Of a stretch of 64,000 bases of DNA, positions 47,931 to 60,886 are shown one piece after another (within the stretch, counting starts at the first letter, position 1; each line of letters starts with the position of its first letter). The notes under the pieces were generated by a model. That model was not told where the DNA came from. It was given only the letters and a program-made list of their open reading frames with translations, and made no database searches. The position numbers were made by a program, and so were the translations under genes. The stretch is taken from positions 12,114,701 through 12,178,700 of the forward strand of contig OZ020269.1 in assembly GCA_963971225.1 (NCBI GenBank), written 5' to 3'. Source of the stretch: Melieria omissa (lineage: Eukaryota > Arthropoda > Insecta > Diptera > Ulidiidae).

Positions 47931-49929
47931 GACTTCAATACTATCTCCAAAAGAGTCTTCAGAGAACCAAATCTCAAAATGATTGACTCAACAAACCCAA
48001 AAGTTTAATGAGGATGATAATTACAGTTCCTTCACTTCCTTTTTATCGCATTTCCCTACTGCAACTTATGACAATGCAAATTTTCTAACACCAACTGACT
48101 CCAATTTATTAAACATTTTCCTATTTTCTGCTGCGACTTGTAGCAATTCCAGCTCTATAAAATCAACTGATGACACTTTTCGAAACTTTTCCCCAATGCT
48201 GCGATACCAACTAAATTCCCAACTGACATTACGAAATACAAACTCATGACGTCCATTTAATTTACACAGCTGCAACGTTTTTGCTGCGGGGCAAAAACTC
48301 GCAGAGAAATTATGCCAATAAAATTCAAAATTAAAATCAAAACACATAAACAAACCCAGCGGTTTCTTTCGCTTTCAACGACCACGGCGAAAAAGTTTTC
48401 AAGCAAAATTCAACAATCACAGCCACAGCAAATTAATTATGGTAGCCGCTGTACGGCAACCAACGCAATGCTTCAAGCAAAAACACACACACACACTGCT
48501 TGTGTGCTTGTGTGTGTGTGAGTGTGCAAAGAGAAAAGCAAAAACAATGAAATTAATGACAGCAGATACAAACGACAGACAATAATTCCCAACTGAGGCA
48601 AAATGGCGTAAGTTTAAAATGCGCATGGACCCACTTCAGACATGAAAAATACTTTAACAAAATAGTAAAGAATGCAATATTTCAAGCATACAATGCGGCG
48701 CACTAGCACACAGCAACAGCTGAGTGAGCCAAGTTGATAATTCGGCAACGCTTCAACGGTAATTACGACTGTAATACCTTTTAATTTTCGCTTCTCTGTG
48801 TGGCGTTTAACAAATATTTGTTTGTATGTTTATAATTTAACAAGGAAACTGCAAAGAAGCGCTGTGAAAAGACGCAAACGTGTAAACAAGTTGAAGCAGG
48901 AAACTCATTAAATGAAACGAAACGAAACTGTTGCCAAGCAGCCGCTGGCTCCGGCGAACAGAGCCAAAGAAAAGTGCTTGAAGAGAGAAGAAAGAGGAAG
49001 AAGAGGCCAGGTGTGTGGCGAAGCGCTGCTACAGTAAACACTAAAAGGCGGTCAAAGGGTAAAAAGGGAAAAGCCAAGGAACTTGAATAGTGATTGAGTG
49101 AGCTTCTCACTGTTGTTGTGCTGACAGCGCATTAAAACACTTGTCAGTGATAAAGCATACTCGCGGGCGCGCTAAATTATTTTTGGGCACAGCACAAACA
49201 GCGCAAGGAAGATAATAAAATTTTAAATATTTAATTTAGCAACACTGTCAGCTGAGGCAAATTAAATGGCCTCAAATATTTGCTTACTACTCTCGTTGTT
49301 CATGCAGCCTGAAAGCATGCCACACGCATTTTGTTGACATTAAATGTTGACCAAATGGGCAACTTTGCGTCAGGCACATTTAGCCAAATAATTTGTGTGG
49401 TTTTGGCAAAACTTTTTGGACATTAATGGTGTTTTCATGAAAAGCACAAACCGCATTATTAGCTTGAAAACAACTAAACTAAGTTTTATCAGAACGCGAG
49501 CTGTCAGTTGCAATTGTTCAGAGTTTAATTGTAATTTTGTTGTGGTCAACCAGAAATTAAGTCAAAACTAAAAATTAATTGAGGAAGAGTTAAAACAGAT
49601 TTTTGATGAAGATGAGGAAATTGGAGGAGGATGGAGAAAATATTTTGAATTTGTTGCTTTGGCTTTAAAAATTTACTAAAGCAGCCACGAAAGCTGAAAG
49701 AAATGTTCAAAAGTAAACAACTGAAAGCCTGGGAATGAGGATCGAAGCATGAATAGAAATCAGATTTGGAAGTTTATGGAAAAAGTTGACTTTTTAAAAT
49801 TTTATTTATCACGCATTCACAGCTATCCAAGAAATATAAAATTTTTTTCTTAATTTTCAAATTGGGCAGGTAAAAAAAAAGTTGTTTGGTTTACACATTT
49901 TTGAGTTAAAATAAGAAAACCCAAAATTC

Positions 49930-50365
49930 AGTATCCATTTAGGATTTTTGTAACTAAATTCATCAACCATTCTGGTTTTTCATAACCAAATTCAGTAACC
50001 ATTCTGGGTTTTACAACGAAATTCAATAATCATCAATCAATCGTTTATAATCAAATTCAGTAACCATTTTGGGTTTTCAAAACCAAACTCGGTAACTACT
50101 TTGGGTTTTTATAACCAAATCAAGTAACCATTTTGGGTTTTCGCAACCAAATTCTGGTTATTTATAATCAAATTCAGTAACTGTTTTGGATTTTCACATT
50201 CAAATTCGATAGCTACTTTGGATTCTTATAACCAAATCAAGTTACCGTTTTGGGTTTTCGCAACCAAATTCAATAACCATTCCGGTTATTTATAATCAAA
50301 TTCAGTAAGCATTTTGGGTTTTCACAACCAAATTCAATAACCATTTTGGGTTTTCATAACCTAAG
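49930..50365. repeat. Minisatellite of about 32-43-bp units
   Basis: The phrase GGGTTTTCATAACCAAATTC followed by AGTAACCATTTT recurs about twelve times with substitutions and length changes. Just downstream (50370-50440) are inverted relatives of the same words. Confidence 0.85.
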
Positions 50366-50449
50366 TGATTACTGAATGAATCAAAACGTGAAATTGGATT
50401 TTTGAAAATTTCAGTTACAAAATGGTTACTATTTAATTAAAGTTAAACT

Positions 50450-50720
50450 GAAACATATACGCGGTGCCCCAGTGACTCCTGTAACGGACAGCGCAAACCA
50501 AACCCATCTTAGCAAAGTCCACAACCATCCTGCTGTCACCTCTCTAGCAAAACAGATGGCGCTTTGAGCGGTAGCTCACGACATCGGAGGAGTCGGAAAT
50601 GGCGGTAGATGGCAACGCCATCATTTAGCGACAGGTCAATCACCAACCTTCAATCAGAACAACTCAACCGATTAACGTAACCAAAACAAGGCAATGTCTT
50701 GTGGAGGCCTTATGCTCTAA
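50450..50720. other. Unassigned complex segment, possible transposon relic
   Basis: A more GC-rich stretch with direct near-repeats (GATGGCG, GGAAATGGCGGTAGATGGC) and the phrase AAGGCAATGTCTTGTGGAGG, set in AT-rich intron DNA. No coding frame or termini are clear, so it is only flagged. Confidence 0.2.
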
Positions 50721-52271
50721 ATAAGAATTTCTAGTTCCAACTGTTTAAATACTCATCTTGTTCTATCACAATCTTCTTAAAGCAGATAATAATTTTATGA
50801 GACGGAACAGTGTGCTTTGGAAGGTCTTGGCAACACCTCCAAGTGTGAAAGGGAAACTGCCAACTGCCATTTGCATTCAGCACTAAACTGTTGGTCCCCT
50901 TCTCCAACTGTTTCAAACGGGTGAAATTTGTGGTATCACAATAGTCCATAACTTTTCTCATATATTGTATTATCTTCAAATTTAAATCACATTTCTGAAA
51001 ATTGCGACCTAAGTAATATAATTGTGGTCATATGGACAAGTAGCATTGGTTAGAACATCTTATGTGCAAATTACATAGTTTAGAAAATAAAAATAAAAAT
51101 TTCAAAATTCAAACTTCAACTTCCATACTCTTCCATGTGACTACAGATCTATCTATTCCGAAAAATTTCGAATTCTCTCTACACTCTACACACTCCATCA
51201 CTACTTCCGGTACACACTTCTATCTCTGGATCTGTCATTCGTTTTGTATAAGCAACTTTGAAATGAGCTGCTCACCTAATTTCGACTGCAAAAACTTTGT
51301 TATTTATATGCAGAACAAACAAAATATATGCGTTTGCGTAAACAAATAATGGTTTATAATTTCATTTGAAATAGTTTAGAGTTTTTCTAGAAGCTCGACA
51401 TAATTAAAGCAAATCAATTAAATATTTTTAAATGTAAATATACACAAACAATTTTGTCTATTTATATTATTTTTAATCTATATTGCTTATAAAATATCAA
51501 CTACAAATCAAATAAATGAATGAACAGCAAAAATTAAAATACAAATAATAATAAACATTTATTCATTCATTTATTAGATCAATTTTTTTACACTGCTCAT
51601 TTGCCTTCAAGCTTTGCAATTGTGCATGAATTATGAATTCTTTTTAAATTTTAAGCAAAATTTCACACTTCAAACATTTAAGCTTTGCGCATTGAATCAA
51701 AGACACAAGTAAACAAAAAGACAACGCCAACGGCCAACCACTCAACGACTGACACTTTGACACTTGAACGAATGCTGTGAACAATGATAAAAGACCACAT
51801 TTGAAAGTTCAGAACGGCAACTTGCAAACAATAACACACAACGAAACTGACACTGAGGCAACACAACAACTGCACTATGCCACACACTGCCGAAGGGGAG
51901 TGGCATGCATATAGGTGCTGGCTGTGATGCCGTGCAATGCCCTCAACATTTACATTTTATGCAAATGCGAAAGAAGAGACGTAGCCTGCTGCCTGGTCAG
52001 CTGCACCGTGTGGGGGTCAAAATGGCGCCAAAATACACACTCACACACACACACGCACACCTAACATACTTTTGTTACTTGCCAGCGTTGACGGTCAACT
52101 GACAGAAAGCCAAGCGGTCGGCTTGACATAAGGAATTCATAAATAAATTACACAAATGAATGCGTTTGGTCGCTGGCAGCCGACAAGTATGCAATGGAAA
52201 TGTTGGCAATATCAATGACAACAACAATAGTATCAGCTGCATTCACACTTAAGTGACACATTTTCACTCAC

Positions 52272-52352
52272 CTCATATATATCGATGCCATGGTTGAGCG
52301 ACCACGAAGTCTGGAAATAATCCTCAATACGTTGTTTCAGTTCTTTGGGCAT
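52272..52352 (-). CDS. Elk: Elk, third exon in window (C-linker)
   Basis: Acceptor CCGCCAG, donor GTGAGTG. It is 81 nt, 27 codons, phase 0 at both ends. It reads MPKELKQRIEDYFQTSWSLN then HGIDIYE, the first C-linker helices after S6 that couple the intracellular domain to the gate in KCNH channels. The exon is isolated between introns of 7.2 and 11.4 kb. Confidence 0.95.
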
Positions 52353-52869
52353 CTGGCGGTTGCAACGTGGAATCAACAGCGCCAACATTGTGCACAATTG
52401 ATGAGCATGTAAAAAAGAGATAGATAGATAGAGAAAAAGAGAGAAACAAAATTTCATTGGCAATTGTAAGCAAATTGAATTGTATTGTGGTAGCAAAATT
52501 GTGGCACAATGTGTGCGAATGATGTGTCAATGAAATATGGACAATACGTAAAAAATTCAATAAAAATTGACAATGAAATTTGCTGATGCAAACAAAACTA
52601 GCATGATGTGATATGACGCTAAAATATTTATGATAACTGGTTTTGAAAGTTACAATGTGTTGCAGTGCACTTGTAAGCGATATTGCTTGGGTAATATTTA
52701 TAAAATTTTTAAATTGAATATCATCTCTTTTCATTTTCATGTCAGCCAAAAGAGACATCAGAATGAAGAGAACACAACCAAAAACCAACCAACAATACGT
52801 AAAAATTTTTCAAAATACCAAAATTTACTTTCATATACGAACCGTTAATATTTTGAAGCTTTCAAACAA

Positions 52870-53215
52870 ATAAATTTTTATGGAAATTTTTAGATAATTT
52901 TATGCAGAAAAACGATTTGACCGAACTATTTTTAAACTCGATTTTGTACATTAAAAAAAGTAGCTGAACAACTTAAAAAAAAGTCCATTCAGCTGCTAAT
53001 GGGTTAATCATCATCAAGTATTTTCAATAAATATATTTCAAAAAATTATTTTTATGGAAATGTTTGGATAATTTTATGCAGAAAAACGATCAGACCGAAC
53101 TATTTTTTAAACTCGATTTTGTACATAAAAATAAGTGGCTGAAAAACCCTTTAAAAAAGTTCAATCAGCTGCCAATGAGTTAATCATCATCAAGTATTTT
53201 CAATACATTTTATAA
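52870..53215. repeat. Tandem duplication, about 174 bp per copy
   Basis: Two adjacent copies share TTTTATGCAGAAAAACGAT, CGAACTATTTTT, CTCGATTTTGTACAT and TTAATCATCATCAAGTATTT in the same order, with several substitutions and small indels. Confidence 0.85.
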
Positions 53216-55248
53216 TCAATGAATTTTCCATAAAAATTGCTTTCGATTGATAAAAGGATATTCAATTTCGAAAATAGCACATTCGAAAATAACTGTTGCT
53301 CTGATTTTATTTGATTTCACTGATTTTATTTATTACCACATGAAATTGCACCAAAACCCTCGTAAACGGCAATGAGGCGCATCACACAGCAATGCTCCAC
53401 CGCAGCCAGTTTCAATCGTTAAATGTGTAACGTGGAATAGCCGAACGCAGCGGGCAACTTTACTCCAAACAACTGAGCACGTCACAAGCTACACTGCCGT
53501 ACTGCCGCACGCATATATAAACAATGAATTACTTATTTAAACCAATTTCCCCCACATTAGGATGCAACGACACAGACACAGCCGCAAACACACGCAACGG
53601 ATTTAGCTGAAATATCTTAATTTTTGTCAATGTCACGTATGCCACCCCAACACTTTTTGGCTTAGGATGTCATTTAGTGGTGTGCGTGTGCGTGTTTGTG
53701 AGTGTGTGTGTTCAGCAGACACACACAGCCACACTTACTTCCTGTCTGTCCCCCTTGTTAACTTCAGCCTAACTCTTGCCTTTTATTTTCATGCCCTCAC
53801 TCGCCATTGCTTCTAATTTCCCAGTATCCTCTTCCGAGCACACAGACAGCCACCAACACTGCTGTCACTGCCGCTGTCACTGTCACAGTCACTGTGGCAC
53901 CTGTTGCCCCTCGACCGAACGCTGACAATAAACGCCCACAGCGCACAAACACAATCAAATGATGCACGTCGGCTGTATGCGTTGGCTCGTGTGCTGCCAC
54001 GTGTGTGCTTGTTTGCCCATATTGTTGTTGTAGTTGTAATACACATTTGCCCATTTGCAGCGCCCTTGATTTCCTCGCCAGCTGCACATAATACCAGGTA
54101 CTCTATATATGTAGGCACACTCACTCCTGGATCTACAACAACCAACCCAAAGGATTACATGTCAACTTGCAACTATTTTCAGGCAACGAAACTGTCACAC
54201 CCACCAATTCGCCTGGTCGCAGCTCAATTTCTGTTCACATGAAATTTCCGGTTGGTTGCTCGTCGCTGCTCTTTTATGCGTTTGGCTTGCAGTGAATTGC
54301 TTAAGCCAAACGCCGCGGCGTTTTTGCCATAAAAATAAATGACAGCCAGTTGAGCGCAGCCAAACGACAACGCAACACTCGACACTTCACTGCTCTCCGA
54401 AGTGAGCGTACAAGGCAACAATGGCCAATGCAGCGCACATATGGGTCACTGGCGTTCGATGTGCACTTATCCAGCCACACGCACACTCACACACACACAC
54501 ACATTTACTCACTATTTCTATTTATTTATGCGCTGCACTCGAGCGGCACACGGCGCCAATATAATTCCGCCGCGATTATATTCACTGCGCCGTTCATATT
54601 CGTTTTATATTCGCTGCGGTATTAGAGCGCATTAGTGGCAAACGTTGCTCGGCCGCAGGACGAAGCGGGGCGCCCACATTGACAATAATAGCTTTTTTTG
54701 TGGCCGCCACAAACTGCAGCTGCAGCTGCATCGCATTTGCCTGAATGGTAAAAGTGTGTTAAGCATTTATTGCATCACAGTGCGCCATTTGACAGACAGA
54801 CAGATCATGATGCACAGACAGCCGAGCATTGTCTGTCAGTGGACTGTAATTTATTGGCCAGAAGTTGGTGCTGCCATCTGGCTACCTCAATCGAGCTGTG
54901 TGCCTAGATGTCTCTGGTCTATGTTCTTCTTACTTGAGCTTTTCCAAGAGCCACAAGTCACTCTACTAGAATGTCTATCTGTCTCTTCATCTGCATTTCT
55001 TTTGGGGTTTTTTAAGTAGAATAGAATATTTGTTTTCTAACAGGCAGTCCATCCCTTCATTATTGTCTTTCCCCTAGACTGCCACTCTATCTTATAATTC
55101 GTTTATCTGTCTATCTGATAGACGGTTGTGATATACAGACAACAGGGCCATCTGGCAGCCTCGCTTTTTGAATGCCTGGCTGTATCTACTTTACGTGTAT
55201 GTTCTTCGAACCCATTTTTACTTTCCAAAAAAAAAAATCACGCATTAA

Positions 55249-55785
55249 CCCATATAAGCCCAGCGATTTTTTTTGTCAATATTCGAATGAAACAGTTTTT
55301 TTAAGGTGAAATGGGGTCGGACAATTAAAATTTGGGGTCAACAAAATTTCCGATTTTTAGTTTTCGAGATATTTGGTGTTTAATAAATCGAACACCTAAC
55401 TATAAATATATATTGTGGCTATAATATTGGTTTTATGAGAAAAGTGTAAATATATTTTCGAGAGTTTGATCAATTTTTAACAAGACTGGATAGTTACTTT
55501 TTTAAATATTATTGTTTTTTAATGTTTTTCAATGCTTTTGAAATGTTGCCAAAAATTATCTTTTGTTTGGGGAATTCATACAACTGGGAAGAAGTGCGAG
55601 AAATGAATATATTTATCCCATATTATACAAAATATCCCATATTAACTTTTGTTATTGTTTATTACAAATCAGACCATCATATTATGCAAAACTTTCGCGT
55701 TTGAAGTTAAAAACAGAGCCCAAAAAAATTTATGGAAAATGTTAAAATTTACTGCTCGATTAATCGAACATTGGGCCGATATGGG
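55249..55785. mobile_element. piggyBac-like non-autonomous element, 537 bp
   Basis: Termini CCCATATAAGCCCA (left) and CCCATATCGGCCCA (right, inverted) are flanked by TTAA at 55245-55248 and 55786-55789. A TTAA duplication with ends starting CCC is the signature of the piggyBac superfamily. The interior is AT-rich. A 60-codon frame at 55522-55704 could be a transposase remnant, but I see no catalytic motif. Confidence 0.75.
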
Positions 55786-56199
55786 TTAACCTCCTAACTA
55801 GAATGTCAATCTCTATATCTGTGGCATTTTGACAAAACAACCTAAGTCTAATTTTTTAAAATGTTCAGGAGAGCGAAAAAACTGCTGAGGTGCAGACCAA
55901 ATCTCATACAAAACTCGAGAAAAGTTGAAATTATACACGTCATATCTCTGTAACTAAATGTCATAGAAACAAACCGATTACACCAATAGAAGCATCTTTA
56001 AATTGTTTCTTTATGATTAAAAAAATTGGAAATTTGACTTAAGTCGACTTAAGTGCTTTTGTCAAAATTCCAAAGATATATTTCGATCGACTTATCTGTA
56101 TGATACCACCAGAATAAACCAACCAACCAACCAACTATTCAATCAATCTGTTTGTCTTTAGGTTTGATGTGGTTAGAATAGAATAAGCAAAGACTTTTT

Positions 56200-58200
56200 A
56201 GAAGAATATTACAAAGAATAATTCATATTTTTCTTTACATCTGTTCAACGATTTTTTGTCTATGTGTTGATTTGGGTTGTCTATTCGTATATTTCGCTGT
56301 ATTCTTGTCTACCCTTTAGACCAAATGGAGACATTTGTACAACCATCTTTTTGTCTGTTTGTAGGTTTGGTTTGTCCATTTCCGTTTTTCCCTGCCGGCT
56401 GTTATGTTCGTTTATTTATTTGTCTGTTTGTTTAAAATGTCTTTTTGTGTCTTTCCTTGAAGATGGCAAATCTTCTCCGACACTGTCTGTCTATTTGTTC
56501 ACCTATTTATTTGACTTTCTTTTTGATTTGTGGATCCGTCTTTTTCTATAGCTTCTTGTCACTTACTTAGACTCTCTATCTATCTGCATAATAGTTTTCC
56601 TATCTCTTTACTAACTTATTTGTCGAACTGTTGGTTAGGTTTATATGGTTGTCTTAGTTGCCTATCTGTTGACGCATTTATCTCTTTATCTTTTGCTTTG
56701 ATTTCTCTACCCATCTCTTTCTAAACCTTCTTGTCTTCCACTTGGGCTGACTATCTATTATTTCAACTACCCATCTCCTGAGTTGGTTTGTCTCTCTCTA
56801 CGCCTTCTTGTCCACCACTTAGTCGGTCTGTCTATCTGTTGACCCATTTATCTGTCTGTCTCTTGATTTAATTTGTCAATTCGGCTCTTTCTATACCTTC
56901 TTGTCCACCACTTAGTCAGTCCGTCTATGTGTGGACCCATTTTTCTCTCTTTCTTTTGATTTAGTTTTTTCATCCATCGCTTTCTATGCCTATTTGTCTA
57001 CTATTTAGGCTCACCTCTTTATCTGTCTTCAACTCTCTGTCTTTCTGTTCATCGATTTATCTGTTGGTCTTCTGATCCTTTGGTTTCTACTTTTCTCTTT
57101 CTAAAGCTTCTTGTCTTTTTCACTTGTGCTGACTTTCTACGATTACCTTTTCACCTACTCATCTCTTGATTTGATTTATCTTTCTCTATGCTTTTTGTCC
57201 ACTATTTAGTCTGTTTGTCTATCTTTTGACTCAATTATCTGCCTGTCTCTTGGTTTTATTTATCCATCTATCTCTTTCTTTATCTTCTTGCCTACCACTT
57301 AGGCTCTTTTTCAATCCGTATACTCATATTTCTGTCTTTTGATTTCGTTTGTTTATCCATCGCTTTCTATGCCTAATTGTCTCATCTACTTCTCCATCTC
57401 TTGATCTATCTGGCTTTAACTCTCTGTGTTTCTGTTCAACAATTTATCTGTCAGTCCTTTGATCTTTTGGTTTCTACTCTTCTCTTTCTAAACCTTCTTT
57501 TGTTCTACTTAAACTGAAGATTATTTCACCTACCCATCTCTTGAGTTGGTTTGTGTCTCTCTCTACGCCTTCTTTTCCACCACTTAGTCTATCTGTTTAT
57601 CTGTTGACTCACTTTCTCTTGACTCTCACTTTCTTTTGATTTCATTTGTTCATCCATCTATGCCTAGTTGTCTATCAGTTAGAATCTTGACTGATCTGTC
57701 TTCATCTGTCTGTTCACCCATTTATTTGTCTTTATCTGTCGGTCGTTTGGTTTCTACTTGTCTCTTTTAAAACCTTCTTGTATTCCACTTGGGCTGACTA
57801 TCTTTCTGTTCACCCATTTATCTGTCAGTCTTTTGGTCCTTTGGTTACTACTCGTCTCTTTCAAAACTTTTTGGATTACACTTGGGTTCACTGTCTATCA
57901 TTTCACCTTTTTAACTGCTTGTCTCTAGCTTTTGTTTTTCTTTTTCTATGTTTTTGCGTCTACCACTTAGTTCGCCTGTCTATCGTTCACTCAATCATCT
58001 GACAGTCTTTCGGTTTGTTTATCTATTCCTTCTATGCCCTTTTGCCTACATGTCTATTTGTCTATCCGTCTAGTTTTTCCTATTTTTCAGCTTTTTTGGC
58101 TACAACCTAATTTGTTCCCTAATCTGTCATTCTGTCTGCCTGTCAGTGTATATGTCGGCCTGTCAACTTCTGCTTCTAACAGACTTGCTGTCTATTTATT
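56200..58200. repeat. Diverged TCTG/TCTA-rich minisatellite, about 2 kb
   Basis: Phrases such as CTTTCTATGCCTTCTTGTCC, CCACTTAGTCTGTCTATCTG, TTGACCCATTTATCTGTC and TTTTGATTTGATTTGT recur in the same order every roughly 100-110 bp with heavy divergence. The plus strand is strongly pyrimidine-rich. Open frames here are compositional. Confidence 0.75.
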
Positions 58201-58337
58201 TGTTTCACTTCATGTTATTACATTTCTTTTTTCACAAATCACATTTAAAAGAAAATGGAATTCCTGTCAATTTTCCACTTTCAGCCTACACATAAAATTG
58301 TGAATGTCTGATTCACAATCTTTCTTCACAGTTTTAT

Positions 58338-58506
58338 CAACTAACATTTCTACTCGAATTTACTCGAATGCAGTGCTTTGCTTCAATGGCGGTGTCACCT
58401 ACGCTCGTTGCTTGGAAAAATTTGCAAGGAAAATTGTGAATGCTTGATTCATTTAAATTGAAGCAAAGCACTGCATTCGAGTAAATTCGAGTAGAAATGT
58501 TAGTTG
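58338..58506. repeat. Perfect 50-bp inverted repeat with 69-nt loop
   Basis: Arm 58338-58387 and arm 58457-58506 are exact reverse complements. Each begins or ends with CAACTAACATTTC and GCTTTGCTTCAAT. The loop (58388-58456) is unique apart from AAAATTGTGAATG, which also occurs just left of the element at about 58295-58307. It could be a foldback MITE or a hairpin RNA source. It lies in an Elk intron. Confidence 0.9.
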
Positions 58507-59587
58507 TTGAAGCTTTGAAGAAAAATTGCGTGCAGAAATATGTAAAGTTTAGCCAGCTGGCTGTTGTTATAAATAATCTACTACTTATTTATTATTCAAA
58601 TTCTAGTTTAAAGATTCTTTGATTTCAGGGTTTTAAAAATTTTCAAAAATAGTGAAAATTGCCTAAAACTCTGCTATTAATATTTAAATATTTATTTAGT
58701 AATATTTACTATAGAAATCTGAGTATTCAGTTGTGCACAAAAACATATGAAAATCCAAATAAAACATAAAAAGAAATAAAATAAATAAAAATGTGAAATG
58801 AAAAATATGAAAATCCAAACCAACAATGAATGATAAAAACTATTTACCAACTATAATTCAGCACAAAGGTTGCTTTCAAGGATCAAATAATTTACATTTA
58901 ACTATCAATGAAATCAACTCAGTTTGCATGCAGAAAACCAAGCAATTAACAAAATTACAAATGAAAATAACAAATAAATAATATTTAATTAAACCACACT
59001 GCCCAATATGAACATACAAAAAGCATTGAAAATCAACAGTTGAGCAGCATGCAACGAGCGAGTGCCACACCTGGCACACAGCTGCACAAATAAGCCAACA
59101 ATGTCAGCTCATGAACGGGCAATGTAAACAAATTTCAAAACCAGTTGTTGCACGAAATTCGCAATAACCACAAAATAGCAATAATAACACAAGCAAACAG
59201 CAGCAGCAACTGCACACAGCTCACTGGTTGGCGCACTGGCAACAGCAGCACACTTTAACTAATACGACGAGTGAAACATCAATCACGCAATTCATCGACG
59301 CAGCTGCCTGCTGACGGCTTCGTAAACAATCAACAAATGCAACACGTGAGGCACGTACATCCGTACGCTGTTGCTGTTAACATTATTGCTGTTGTTGTTG
59401 CTGTTTTTGCGTATGGCACTGTAGCTTATAATGAAACAAATTACGTTTCTCGCTTATGACATTTGCCACTGTTTGCGGCATTTGGTTGTGGGCTACGGAT
59501 GATTGTGTGTGTGTGTGTGTATGTGTGTGTGTGTGAAATGAAAATGATTCGACACGCTGTTTATTGCCGCTTTTCGCCGCTGCTTAC

Positions 59588-59706
59588 CTGATGCAATGCA
59601 ATAAAATCCTTCAAATCACGCCATTTGCTCTCGTACAGCGAACGACGCGAATACATGCGCTGAATTATCGCCGTCACATTACCGAAAACGACAGCGTGCA
59701 TCAGCG
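59588..59706 (-). CDS. Elk: Elk, second exon in window (end of S6 and C-linker)
   Basis: Acceptor TTTCTAG, donor GTAAG. It is 119 nt, entering in phase 1 and leaving in phase 0. It reads [20 protein letters not shown], the intracellular half of S6 with the KCNH gate region, then [20 protein letters not shown], the start of the C-linker. The next exon continues MPKELKQRIEDYF without a gap. Confidence 0.96.
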
Positions 59707-60307
59707 CTAGAAACAGCAAACAGTACACGGGAAATGAAAAGAAAAAAACACACATACATAATGAAAGACTGGGTTCCATTTTGAGCCAATTAATTGAAAT
59801 GGCAATTCGGCTAAACGAAAAGGTAGCGAGTTGGCAATAAAGCAGCATTTGAGATGCTTGTGGCAGCATACTTTTAGGGGCTGATGCTTTAGGGGTTAAT
59901 TTACCACATTAACTCTTAAAGCAATTGGAACTGATTCGATTAGATTTGATTGATTGTATTAAATTTAAATTTCGATATCATTTTACTCAAACGGGTCTTT
60001 AAGTCCATCTATGGGTTAGAATGTGGCAAGTGCTGGTATTACAAGGACCACTTCAGAATGGAGAATATGTCAAAGAATCAAACATATGTTGAAAATTTTG
60101 CCATATCTCTGTGTTATGTTATAATTTTTGCCACAATAATTATTTGATTATTGCTCTCTAATATAATTTTTGCCCTTGTTTTGCATGATTTTGTAGGCTA
60201 TATCCTTAACTCTGAACTTAAGGGCTCTAAAGAGTTAACTGCATTTAAAGCCACTTTGTAATATTACAAGGCTATCAGAACTCTCACACCTTCACACACA
60301 TACTTAC
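59707..60307 (-). other. Elk: Elk intron 1 in window (601 nt)
   Basis: Donor GTAAGTA and acceptor TTTCTAG. Unique AT-rich sequence. It is the only Elk intron here without an obvious repeat or mobile element. Confidence 0.85.
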
Positions 60308-60487
60308 CGCCAATTAGCATCATTATAATTGAGAACACCTTTTCCGCTGTTGTATTGGCCGAAACATTGCCAAACCCCACCGATGTTAAACTGGTGAAAG
60401 TAAAGTACAGCGCCGTTGAGTAGGCTTCCGCATTGGTGATGTTCGAGATGGGTATTTTTAGACGCTCTGACAAGGCATGCATCCAGC
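60308..60487 (-). CDS. Elk: Elk, first exon in window (pore and start of S6)
   Basis: Acceptor TCAACAG, donor GTAAGTA. It is 180 nt, entering with two bases that complete a Gly codon and leaving one base into an Ala codon. After [20 protein letters not shown] comes the pore helix [15 protein letters not shown] and the selectivity filter VGFGN. The codons for SVGFG lie at 60369-60383. GFG instead of GYG is characteristic of the EAG/ERG/ELK group. It then reads [19 protein letters not shown], the outer half of S6. The exons for the PAS domain, voltage sensor and S5 are not between here and 64000, so the gene is partial in this window. Confidence 0.97.
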
Positions 60488-60604
60488 CTGTTGAATGAGA
60501 AAGAAGATAACAAAATACAAACTTGTCATAAGATTTTTGTAATGAGGATCCAAGAAATTAATCAATTGGCAGTAAGTCAGTTAAAGGTCCGTTTTTAAGT
60601 CCAT

Positions 60605-60886
60605 TTTTTATTTATTTTATTTTATTTTTTATTTTATTTTATTTTATTTTATTTTATTTTATTTTATTTTATTTTATTTTATTTTATTTTATTTTATTTT
60701 ATTTTGTTTTATTTTGTTTTATTTTATTTTATTTTATTTTATTTTATTTTATTTTATTTTATTTTATTTTATTTTATTTTATTTTATTTTATTTTATTTT
60801 ATTTTATTTTATTTTATTTTATTTTATTTTATTTTATTTTATTTTATTTTATTTTGTTTTATTTTGTTTTATTTTGTTTTATTTTT
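60605..60886. repeat. (TTTTA)n array, 3' side of the LINE fragment
   Basis: About 280 bp of TTTTA. TTTTG variants cluster at 60706-60720 and at the junction with the LINE (60856-60880). It reads TAAAA in the orientation of the LINE. Confidence 0.95.

Larger units (their letters stand above)
40906..52271 (-). other. Elk: Elk intron 3 in window (11.4 kb)
   Basis: Donor GTGAGTG, acceptor TCCACAG. It contains two TTTTA arrays, the Tc1 element within a dispersed repeat, a 32-bp minisatellite and an unassigned segment, all listed separately. It also has a CTAC tetranucleotide run at about 44790-44810 and moderately GC-rich patches at 45550-46150, 48250-49550 and 51640-52240 without recognisable exons. 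Confidence 0.7.
52353..59587 (-). other. Elk: Elk intron 2 in window (7.2 kb)
   Basis: Donor GTAAG, acceptor CCGCCAG. It holds a tandem duplication, a piggyBac-like element, a 2-kb diverged minisatellite and a perfect 50-bp inverted repeat, listed separately. Moderately GC-rich patches at 53340-54900 and 59000-59470 contain CA/GT runs and could carry regulatory DNA, but no exon was recognised. Confidence 0.7.

Noticed and set aside
50731..50979. 82-codon minus-strand frame
   Set aside because: The composition is plausible, but no family, splice sites or neighbouring coding segment support it.
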